Source: Nocardia anaemiae NBRC 100462 (GTDB lineage: Bacteria > Actinomycetota > Actinomycetes > Mycobacteriales > Mycobacteriaceae). From it: a stretch of DNA of 64,000 nt. The notes beneath the pieces were generated by a model. It did not search any database and had not been told where the DNA came from. It saw only the letters and a program-made list of their open reading frames with translations. The DNA lies in NCBI RefSeq assembly GCF_001612725.1, contig NZ_BDAZ01000031.1:1-64000 (forward strand). Direction: 5' to 3'. How positions within the stretch are numbered: position 1 is the first letter of the stretch; each line of letters starts with the position of its first letter. This document shows positions 45,701-57,700 of the stretch, in pieces. A program made the translations under genes and the position numbers.

Positions 45701-48700
45701 CCTCGACCAGGACCAACAGCGGCAGCTGGCGCACGACATCACCGAGCAGACACTGCTCATCGCTGATGAAGCCGGTACCACAATGGATATCGAGCAAGTA
45801 CTACCAATTGCCGATGCCAGTGCCCTGTTTCTGCTCGGATACACCCAGCCCAGTCCCCCGCGGCAGCCGACCGAGCCCGTCGAAGAGCGGTCGACGGACC
45901 GCGCGGAGTTGCTGCTGGAGGTATTCCCGGCGGACTTGTCGGCCGAAGAACTGAAAGAGATCGCGCAAAGCATCGGCTGGCGCGACACCGTGAAATTGGC
46001 ATTGTGCCAGGCGATTCGGTCACAGCGAATTCCAAGGGGGACGCGCCTGCGTGCGGCCAGAGCGGTCGCCGATCTTCTCGGAATGCCACCGTCGAGTGTC
46101 GCAAAGGCCTATCAGGAACTGGCCACCGAAGGCTATCTGGTGAGCCGCGGCAAGCTCGGCACCACGGTGACCGACGAAAACCAATGGCCGACCAACCCGG
46201 CACCGGACCCCCTCACCGCACGGCAGCTGCTGGACAAACTCGTCGCGGATTCACCGCCCCGGACCGGTCAGCGCGGCGGGGGCAATGCATTCAAACTGCA
46301 GTTGCGCCAGGCAATCCGGTCAGGCCGAATTGCGGAGCAGACGCACCTGCCCCCGGCCAAGACAGTCGCCGACAAACTTGGTCTGCCGCAATCGGCTCTG
46401 CCCCCGGTATATACGGAACTGGCCGCCGAAGGCTACATCGTGACCAGCCCCCACGGCACTACCGTCGCGAGCCACGATCAATGGCCCGAAGCACAGACCT
46501 TCGAGCATGCCCTGGCGGCGGTGGCGCGAGCGGTCGAACGCGGCGTTGTAGAGCTCGATCCGGACCAGCAGCAACAGCTGGCTCACGACATCACCGAGCA
46601 GGCACTTGTCATCGCTGACAATGCCGAGTTCACGGGGGATATCGATCAAGTACTCGCGACTGCCGATGCCACCGCCCTGCTTATGCTCGGAAATGCTCGG
46701 CGCAGTCCGCGCCAGCCCGCCGAAGATCCGCAACTGCGGCCGACCGAGCCCGTCGAAGAGCGGTCGACGCACCGCGCGGAGTTGCTGCTGGAAGTATTCC
46801 CGGCGGACTTGTCGGCCGAAGAGCTGAGGCAGATCGCGCAAGACATCGGCTGGCGCGAAACCGTGAAAATGGCTTTGCGCCAGGCGATCCTGTTGGGCCG
46901 AATGCCGAGGGAGATACCCGCCGCCGCACCGGTCGCCACACAACTCGATTTGTCGCCGCGGACCGTGGACTTGGCTTATCAGGACCTGGCCACCGAAGGC
47001 TATCTGGTGAGAACCACGCACGGCACGACAGTGGCCGACCGCGATCGATGGCCGAGCGGACCGCCACCCGCCCTCGCGGTGCGGATGACCCCACAACAGC
47101 TGCTGGACAAACTAGCCGCGCAATCGCCGACCGAGCCATTGACCGAAATCGCACGGCGGCTTGGTTGGCACGAGACCGTGAAAATGCTACTGCGTGAGGC
47201 GATCCGGTCGAGTGCGATAGCGGAGGGCACGTGGTTGCCCACAGCCAAAGCACTCGCCAGCCAGCTCAACCTGTCACCGCCAGCGCTGCTACCGTCATAT
47301 AGCGCACTGGCCGACGAAGGCTATCTCGAAAGGCCCAACCGTCGCGGCACCAAGGTGGCGAATCACGCCCAATGGCCCGAACCGCATCAGCCACCGCACG
47401 CGGCCCACCCGGCGAGCACGCAGCAGAAGACCGACGCGAACTCGGGGCCGGTCGGCGCACCGGCGGCGCCCCCCTCGCAAAGCCCCGCAGACCATGCGGA
47501 TTCGGCGGCTGCCAGCGGGCTGCCGCAGTTCCCTGGTCGGCCGAGTGCTGAAGCGATGGAATTGTTCGAGCGAATTCTCGACGCGGAGCAGTCCAGTGAT
47601 CCGCGGGCGCAGGAACTTCGGGCCGAGGCCCAGCGGCTCATTCCCGACGAGACCCAGCGTGCCTACGCCGAGCGCTATGTCGGAAATGCGCGCCGGACCG
47701 CGGCGCTGGCCGCGGAATTGGGCATCACGCTCGAAGAGCTCGATGCGAGAATGACCGAAGAGCTGAGGCAGGCGTTCAGGGGCGATATCCTCGTTCGCGT
47801 CACTACCTCGACCCTGCGCAAAATTCTCGTCGATGGCAGATTCAAAACGCTGTTCGAGGTCGTCGGTAGGAGTCGGCTGGCGCAAATTCCGCTAGCGGCC
47901 AGAGCCGAGCTCGAACAAGAGTTGTTCGGGCATCCACTCGATCTTGCGGTGGCATCGCGGCCGGTCTACGGGCGCATTCGCTCGGGTCGGCTCTCCTGGT
48001 TGCAAGAGGGCGACCTGCCCACCATTCGCGAATTCGGCGACGTGGATCTCATCGTCGGCCGGGCGGAACGGGCACGGACAACGGCATGCGTGGGCAGTCC
48101 GACATTCACGAAAGTCATACCGAGCAGCGTCGACAATCCGCGGCCCGAGTCGTTCGGCGCGACGCCGAGTCAGCACGGCGAGTTCGGCTACTTCGGACTC
48201 GAGGGCATCGACCGCGACTATGACGGGGAGCGATTCCGCAACAATGCCCACATACTGACCCAAACTCATGGTGGAGTCGGGGCCAGCCACATCCCCTACG
48301 TCGTGTTCTACCGGGAGCGGCCGGACGAGGCTCTGCAGCAGGCCCTCGCAAACGCCGGAATGGGATGGGCTCACGCGGTCGATCTGGACACTGCGGCCGA
48401 GTCATCCGCCCCTGCGGAAATGGAAGCCCTACTAGCGAGGGATATCGCAAACAGGCTGCATCGGAATGGGAGCAATTCGCACCCCAACGGTGAAACCGCC
48501 ACGGGACCAACGACTTCCGAATCGCTTGAGACCGAATCAGCACACACCGCAACGGATTCCGGCGATACCACGGTCGCTTCCGACCAACCCACAGCGCCTG
48601 CTGAAGACAGCCTGGTCTACGACCTCCTGATGGCCCAGGTCGCCAACCCACTGACAGCACGAAACCTCGCCGCCAGAGTTCACGCACGCGCGGCCCAGGA

Positions 48701-51700
48701 ACAGCTAGCCACCGACACCGCCGCACAACCACTGCTCGAGATCATCGACAACGTCGTGGCCGAACACCGAACTGCCATGGCACAACTCGACACAGCCATC
48801 GGCAACAACCCCGCACCCGGAAAGCCGAACGCTCCCGCCCACCTCCAGCACGGCGGCGTCTTCTTCCACAACCTCCCCGGCCAACCACCGAACCCTGAAG
48901 ACCCGAACTCAGGGCCGGTCGGCGCACCACCGGCGACCGGCTCGCAAGGTCCAGCCGAATACGTTGTGGCACAGCCGAGCAGGCCGAACGCGCACCAGCC
49001 CGAGGCGGTCCGGGGCGTCGAAGTCCGAAAGCCGACCCTGAAACAGGACGGACTGTTCTACGGCCCGGGTAACCATCTGTACAACAGCAACGAAGCAGAG
49101 TACTTCCTGATCGGCGCCGACCCCGAGGACATCCGCTCGGTGAACGCTGACGACGCCGGAGAAGCGGTAAGTCGGCTCGGTGGCACGCATCCGGTCTTGC
49201 ACAGCACCTACGACAATCCGAACGATGGCCCGATCGCTTTCGGCGTGTGGTTGATCCGGAACGGTCAGCTCGAGTGGTTGACGCCGCTGAGCGGGCAATT
49301 CCCCGCCGAGCAGGTAGCAGACCACTTTACTTTTGTCGTCCAGCTTCGGGACTGGTTGATCCGGCACCACGTGGATCTGTCAGCCGTGACGGTCGACGGA
49401 ACGATGAGCGGCCGGATCTGGCGATCGTTCAACACCGCGCCTTCGGTCGATGAATTGATCGATAGTGGTGGCTCCGGTGCCGATCTGATCGGCCACGGCT
49501 TCGGTGTGGATTACCGGGTAGATGTTGTTGACACCGCACCGATTCCCGACGGGCTGTCGATGACGTTGGCATTCGAGCCGATCGGCGCGCGGGTCACCCT
49601 GGAACTCACCCGGCACGATGGCGTGACCACCTTCCGGTATTCGCATAGAGACCTGGGCCGCAATGCAGTACAGGCCGAGGCAGCGATAGACGAGTGGCAC
49701 GAATCGATGCTTGCCCCATGGCTGACCGCATCCGGGGCGGTCATTGAGGACAACGAGAGCGATTCGGCCACAGGGGATTCCGACGCGGCGGAGGTTCGAA
49801 CGTCGCCCGACATCGTGGTGATCGAATACGACGCGGGCGTCTATACCGACGAGGTGCAGGAGCGACTCGAGGAGTCGGTCAACGCGGCGGTCGACCAGCT
49901 CATTGTCGGCCAATCGGCCGACGCGGTCGCGGTGGTGCGGTCGCTGGTCGCTCAGGTGGTGAACGCTGCCTTCACCGACCCGATGGTTGCCAGTGCGCAG
50001 CTCTCGGCGCGTCTCGTCGATCGATCGGGCGATCGGGAACTCCAAGTCTCGATGGCCGACAACCGCGGGCGGCGAGTGACCGGCTACGTGGCCATGGTCG
50101 AGCAGCCGACGGCTGCGGATATCCGGCTCGAGCGGACCCTGGATGTGTTGCGCAGGGCGGGGGCTAGGGAGCTGGCGACGCGGGTCGCACCGATTCTGTC
50201 GGAGTGGCTTGACTACGAGATGGCCGAGCTGGCCTGGGGCGCAATCGATCAGCTCACATCGGCCGCAGGCGCGGACGGATGGTGCGTGCTGCGGACCGTC
50301 CAGACCGAGGACGGTACCGACACCCTATCGATCGCATACGGACAGCACCTCGACGGGCGCGAGACCGGGATGTCGCTGGCAGCGGATCGTTCGGTGGATG
50401 TGTCGGGCCGCGTGGTGCGGATCGCGCTCGCGCTCGATCCGCGGCAAACGGCTACCACCGACGTCACGGAGATACAGGCAGTTGTCGACGAGTTGACAGC
50501 TGACTGGCTGCCGAAGCAACGGCGGCTGCTGGCGGCTACGGCCGAACAGATGCTTTCAGAGGCTCGCCCGGTCGACGAACTGGGTTGGTTCCAGATCGAG
50601 GTTTCCGGAGAATCTGGCGAGCGGCTCATGGAATTCCGTGTGCTCGATGGTCAGACGGTGCTATCGACACGGGCGATTCGCCAGATCTCGCGACCGAATA
50701 CGGCGGAGCTGATGATTCAGACGCTTCCGGCGAACGCCTGGTCGGACGAACAGCTCGACACCGCAACCCTTTTGGTCGACGAACTGGTGGACACCGTTCT
50801 GAACCGTGAGGAGGCGCTGGGGGCGCTCGTGCTGACCCGGCTGACAACCGACGATGGTGCGGCACTCGGTCTCGAACTGCACGTTCGCGGGGCGGGGGCC
50901 GCCCAGCTGAGCCTGATCCCGGACTACGCCGACCGATACGGCGTCGAGTACCACCCAGAGGGCTACACCGCGTGGACCGTTCTCGGTAACGGCGCGCCCG
51001 GGGCAGCGAATCTTGTTGCTGCACTGGCCGATCGCGAGGATCCAGCGCGAAATAGCGGCGAGCGAGTCGCCGTCGTACCGCTTGGCCTCGACACCGACGA
51101 CCTCGAGCTGGCGCCGACCGAGGCCGAGAATCCCGCGGCATTCGACACCCAACCGGCGAATGTCGTCGAAGAGGATCCCGCCGAACCCATCGCCGCCGTT
51201 GCTCCGGACGCCGAAGCGCCCACGCAGACAACCTTGATGCTGCCGGTAGGAGATTCACAGGCACAAGCGCGGACCCGAGCGGCGATCGACGAAGTGATGG
51301 CCGGTTGGCCCGCTGCCGCGCGAACCGCGGCGGCTGACACCGTCTGCGCCGTGCTCGCCGACGCGCTCGAACGCTCCACAGACCCGGCGGCCGAGGTGCG
51401 GGTTGAACAGTGGCACACCGGACTTCGGGTGAGCGTCACCCACCGCGGTGACGCCGAACTGCCGCCGGAGCTGATGCGTGAGCTGGAACGGGGAGCCACC
51501 GCGTGGCAAGCGGTGTTGTGGCCCGACCTCCGACGTGTGGCCCTCGACTTCGAACGGATCGACGACTCGGTCAGCGTCGCGCGCGATACGGTCGGGCAGA
51601 CCGTCGAGGACCCGGACGTCGGTTTCGAAGTTCTCGACGTGGAAATGAGTCGACAACATGTCAGGGCGGCCCGTCGGATGGTCGCGGACCTGTTCTACGA

Positions 51701-54700
51701 CCATGGCGGGAGCCGCGACCGGGCCGAGGCGAATTCCCTGGTGGAAACCCTCGCACGCGGGGTGACCAACGACGAGACCGTGTTCACGGCGCGGGTATCG
51801 CGGTCGGGATTGTTGACGCTGGAGCTCGACCACGATGGCGAAACCACCGGGCGGGCAATACTTCGGCCGGCGGGTCGAGATGAAACCCATATCTTCGTCA
51901 CCCCGAGCGACGATCCGGAGACGACTGCCGCCGATCTCTGGCAGCTAGCTCGGCGCGAGATGCTGCGCCATGGTTGGACCGATTCCGAGCAGCTCGCCGC
52001 CGCCGAGCATGTGGTCTCGCGGCGGGTGACGGAGTATGCGGCCACGGTCCACGAGCGTCTGCCCTGGCGACTGGAGGTGCGGGTATCCGGAACACCGGGT
52101 AACAGAGGCCTGGTTGTGCGTGCGCGCGATCCGCGTGGGCCACATGTCCTGCCGCTGGTGGAGCTGTTCCAACGCACAGCGACGGAGCCGAATTCGTCTG
52201 CGGCCGTTCGCTTCTACGGCAACCCATGGTTGGCCGATCTGCACTGGTCGGCCGGGGACGGACTGGGGGTGCACGACCCGTTGTTCGGCGGGACCGACAC
52301 ATACTCGCGTGCGGAACATATGTTCGCGCCCGGTGTCGGTGCGGTGGATGCGCTCGGGCAGGCCGCCGAGTTGAGCAGCAACGTATTCAAGACGGTCCCT
52401 GAGGAATCCGTCGCACCCGAAACCCGGCAGGAGGCGCGGTCCCAGACCATTGAACTGGTGAACAACCTGGTGCTGGGTGCGAGCGACGCCACCTTGCTGA
52501 CCGGCGCCATCGTCATGACACCCGAAGGCTTGGAATTCCGTGTCGCAGTGGCGGATCGGAGTCGGGCGAGCGTCGCGGACGAGCCGGGCGGCTGGCACGT
52601 GCAGAACCTCGTCGGCCCCGGACGCGCGAGCCGAGCCGGGACGATGCCGCTGGGTCGGTTCACGATCACCTGGGCCGCAATGCCGTTAGCTGCGCATGGA
52701 GGCGGTACTGGCGGGGGCAATGGGGATGGATCCGGCTCGGGCACCGGAGGTACAGGCGGACCGGGCCCTGCCGCACCGGTAGACGTCCTGGACAGTATCG
52801 CGAACGCTCTCGGCGAGGCACCTGTATCCCCGGCCGCCGAAAGCGAAGTCACCGCAGCGCCGCGCCGTCGCGGCGCGGAGGATGTCATTGCCGACGCCGA
52901 CGCCGCCCTGCGCGAGCATGCTGAAACGGAAACGCTGCCAGCGACGGATGTCCCGAACAGCGAGCAGCGGGACGGGAGTCACACGCACTCCAGCGGTGGA
53001 ACCAGGACGGACCCAACGACTTCCGCATTGTCCGCGCCCGCCGCGCACCCTGATGATGAAACCGATCTGAACATCGGCCCCGAATCAGCCCATACCGCAA
53101 CGGATTCCGTTGATACCACAGTTGTTTCCGACCAACCCGCGGCACCTGTCGAAAACAGCCTGGTCTACGACCTCCTGATGGCCCAGGTCGGCAACCCACT
53201 GATAGCACGAAACCTCGCCGCCAGGGTTCACGCACGCGCAGCGCAGGAACAACTACCCACCGAAACCGACGCCAACGCACAACCACTGCTCGAGATCATC
53301 GACAACGTCGTGGCCGAACACCGAACTGCCATGGCACAACTCGATGCGGTCTTCGGCAACAAACCCGCCCCCGGAAAACCGAAAGCGCCCGCCCATCTCC
53401 AGCACGGCGGCATCTTCTTCCACAACCTCCCCGGCGAACCACCAGCCTCCGAAGACCCGGACGAGCCAGCGGAAACCGGCGCGGAGCAGTCCGCTCCTGC
53501 TGGTAGCAAAAATACAACGGGCACAGGCAGTTCCAACGAAACCACCACACCGGCGGCCGCTAAACCGGTGACGAAACGAGAACTACTCGCCGTGAACAAA
53601 CCGTTCGCGCATCTGTTGCTGGGTACGGTTTACAAACCGGGCGGCGAGGTCCTCAACAAGTTCGGCTCCTCCGTCGCCCTCAGCGCTACGCCATACGTCG
53701 CGATGAACGCGGGGGTGCCGCCCGCCGTCGCCGCGGTCGTAGCTGCCGCAGGGTGGGTCCCGAGATTCGCCGACCCCCTGTTCGGCGTCCTCGCCGACCG
53801 CAATCGGCGAAAAGCAATGGTCTCCGGGTTAGGGCTCGGCGGGGCAGCCGCAGCCGCCGCCGCCTGGGCGGTCCTGTTCGACGCATCCAATCTCGGAACC
53901 ATACTGGCCGCGGCGGCAGTGGGTGAATCTATTGGAGCGGGTATCTATTTCCGTGCCTACCAAACGGCGGCCGCTGCTCTTGTCACTGATGAGCAAGTAG
54001 ACGCGGGAAACGCGCTCAGAAATATCACCAGCTCGTCGGCGGATGCCACAGGACAAGCATTCGGCGCCGGTATAGCGGGCATCCTGCCCGCGGGACCGTT
54101 CTTGTTGAACACATTCTCCTACGCATCGAATCTCGCGAATGTCTGGAAATTGCCGCTTCCGCCCCAGAAGCGCGGGAAGCGCCGCAGCATATTTCCTGAA
54201 ATCGCCGAAGGCGCGCAGGCGCTCTGGAAGGAGAAATTTCTCCGCGAATTCACCGTGGTCGGCTCGATCAATAACGCTGCATGGGCGATGATGGGGTTCC
54301 GCACCGCCACAGTGCTGGAAGCCTCCGACCTGCCGGGCTGGGCCACCGGCGCGGTGGTCGCGGCACCCGCGCTCGGTGGGATTATGAGCGGCGTTCTCTC
54401 GGAACTGACCCGCAAGCTCGAGCCAACCACCTTCTACCCGGTAGCGCTGGCCAATATGGCCGGATTCTTCGCGCTCCAAGCAGCGACCGCCAACCCCGCC
54501 GTGATAGCGGTCTCGACATTCGCGGACTCGCTGGTGATGTGGACCATGAACAGCCGAGTCGGCTCCTACGAACGCAGTGTCTTCCCCGACGAAATCCGCG
54601 GCCGAGCCGGTGGTGTGAAAGGCATGTTCCTGGGGTTCGGCCCGGCCGTCGGATTGGCTGCGAGCAGCGCCCTTGTGGGCAGCGCCGCGGCGACCACGCA

Positions 54701-57700
54701 CAGTGGCGACACTCTCGCCGCGTTGGCAGCGACCATCAGCGCAGCCGCCGCGGCTGGCTACAGCATTGTCTTCTTCGTCAGAAAAGGCCGTGTCTTCAAC
54801 CGGATCATCACCCGAGGCCGCGGCTGGTTCGGGCAGCCGAAACACGCAGTCGCGGCCGAGGCCAAACCACGCCAGATCGAGGCGGGGGCGGGCGAAGAGT
54901 CGACCGCGCACGCGGATCCGGACACCCCAAGCCACGAGGTCATCAAGAACTGCGCCATCCAGGTCAGTCGCGTACAACGCGCGCTCGGCCTCGACACCGG
55001 ACCGGAACCCGACGATACCGACCCCAGATGGAACGCCGAAGACAACTGGCGAATCACCGAAGAAACCATCGGCGCCCAACTCCGACGGCTCAAGGTCCAG
55101 GGCGCCGACCCCGTCGACCATGTCGTCGCAACCATACGTGCCGAAGACAACGACATAGGCTCCGCCGTCCTCGCCATCGACGGACATGTCATGGTCGTCG
55201 TCAATGTCGGAGGCATCAATGACGACGGCGCAATTCTCATTTTCGACACCCTTATCGATGACGCCCACGACGACATTCCTCGTGTACGGAAGTACAGCGA
55301 CGAAGAGAACGACGAGAACAAATGGCACCCCTTCTACGAAACCGAAAACTACGAGGGCGAAAAGAAAACCTTCGTTGCTTACTTCAAAGACGACGAGGGC
55401 AGGCCCGTGCCCGCCCGCCGCCAGCTGCCCGGATTTCTGCACATCAGTCACCCGAAGGAGAAGCTCGAAGGCACATCCAGCAATCACCAGGACCCCGCTG
55501 ACCACCCTGACCCCGCACAAACGACGTCCGGCAATGTGCCGGGCGCCCAGGCAAATGCGGACCAGAACTTGCCCGGTAACGAGGCGCGCGGTCCAAGCGG
55601 GCAGCCGGGTACCCGCGAGCGTCTGGCAGCACAGCGGGAACAGGCCCGCGCTCACCGTGACGGACTCGCCGCGCAGCATGGACTCGATCCGAAAAACCTG
55701 GGGCCGGGCTCCGAAGTGGTACGCGCCCTTCACAAGAACTGCACGATGGCGCAGAGCCAAGCCACCCCGCGCCTGGATGACGACAAGCGCGCCGACCCCC
55801 CGCGGCCGCCCGATCTGATCACCCGCACCTATCTCGAGTCGTTCAAGGCAAACCGCGACATGCTGGCGGCAGCCGAGCGAGTCAACGCGCTGGATGCCGA
55901 GATTCGGCTGCTCGACAAGGTTGACGCGGCCCGCCGCCATGCCGATTCGAAGGGAACACACGACCTCGATGCGCTGCGGCAGCAACGCGACGAGGCGGGT
56001 GCCGAACTCGCGAGGCAGCTCGGCGTCGCCCCGGCCGTGCTGGGCGCTTGGGCGAGCTGGGTAGTCCCCTTCCTGGAGGCCGACGGCGCGGCGGCCGACG
56101 ACCCCCGACTCCGCACCGCGAAGCAGTTCCTCGAACTCCATTCGCAGACAACGGCCGCCGAGGAAGCCCGGCAGCTGGCGGCACAGCGCGGTCAGCTCGA
56201 CGTTCTGGCCGAGCAGCGGCGTCTGGCCGAGGCACGGCGCGAGCAGGCCCGCGCGGCCATCGGCGCGACGGCCGACCTGGTCGTTGTCGGACTGACCGAC
56301 CCGGCCCGGCCGGACGCCCTCGCGACACCGGAGTGCGTCGAGTTCCAGCGCTTGGACCAGCAGGTTGGTCAACTCGACAACCAGCTGGGCACCCTCGCCG
56401 ACCAGATGCTCGCCCCGCCGCGACAGCCGCGGCCGGTGCTACCGAAGGATTGGGTTGCCGCGCATCCAGAGCTCGATCTGATCGCCGACGGCGCATGGGA
56501 TCAGCTGGCCACCGTGCGCTACGACGCCGCCCAGACTGCCGGTATCGACGAGATCACCGCGACCATAATGGGTTTCGACTCATTGAACCGCGAGCAGAAA
56601 TGGGCACTGGTCCCGCAACCACACGATGATAAACGCGCTTTGACCGCGCGGTGGCGCGACCGGATCGCCCGGTTGGGGCTCACGAGGGAGATGCAGGACA
56701 GCGACCTACAGCTGGCACTGCAGCAACCCGACGACGACGCGGATCCCATGGCGGCGCTCGAACTGCAATTCCAGCATGCCGATTTCCTTCGCCAGCGGAT
56801 GCGTATGCAGGCGGCGGTGCTCGGCATGGCCGCGGCCGCGGAACTCGCCGCCGGTCTGACCGGTCACCCCCGCGTGCACGTCTTGGACTACTACTCAGGA
56901 CATTTCGAGATACCGGCGCATTTGGAACTCGCCATCGGCGATGTCGATGCCGCCGACGAAGTGCATGTTCGCGTCTTCGATCAGGATCTCACGACGGCCT
57001 CAGTGGTCACCGCGGTCGCACAGCTGGCGCAGGACGCCGAGACGGCCGCACGCGACAATCCCGGAAAACGCGTCGCGTGGGTGCTGCGCATGACGGGTGG
57101 CGCCGGTACGGCTCAGGCTCTTCCGGCGCTGACAGAAGATCTAATAGCGCGCAAGCGAATTCGCGATTACTACGCCACCCGGCCCGGTGGGCGGCCGTCG
57201 CTGCCCGGCTTCCATCTCGTCTCCGGGCACGAGAGTGCCGACGAGTTGGTACTGCGTGCGAAGCAGGACCCCGAACTGGCTGGACTCCTGCTTGAAACCC
57301 CAGGGCCGCAAACCGATTCGACGGCTCGCGGCGACGGCTCGGTCGCATTCCGAAGCCCGGATGGGCCACCGGTGTCCTGGGACGACTTCGCGCTGGCGCT
57401 GCTATTGGAAGGCTCGAACGCCAAGGACTGCGCGCCCAACGTGATCGATGTGCTCGAAAGCGAGGGCCTGCCGGTCCGTCGGCGCCCGGACCAGGACCCG
57501 CCCGGAGAAATGTACGCCGAGGAGTTCAGCTGGGCGACGAGCGCGGGCTGGGTGCCCGGTGGCTTCGTTGCCGACCAGTACGGCACCGCCCGCGACAAGG
57601 CCGCGGACTTGCATCGTGCCCTGGGTCCCGGAGCACGGGTCGCGGTCGTATTCGACCGTCCGGGTGGCCTCGGGGCGCACATGTATCTGACGAAAACCGA

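Noticed and set aside
53829..56372. 847-codon open frame antisense to the giant gene
   Set aside because: It has no domain motifs and runs opposite the clear MFS and papain-fold coding frame. It results from G/C third positions.
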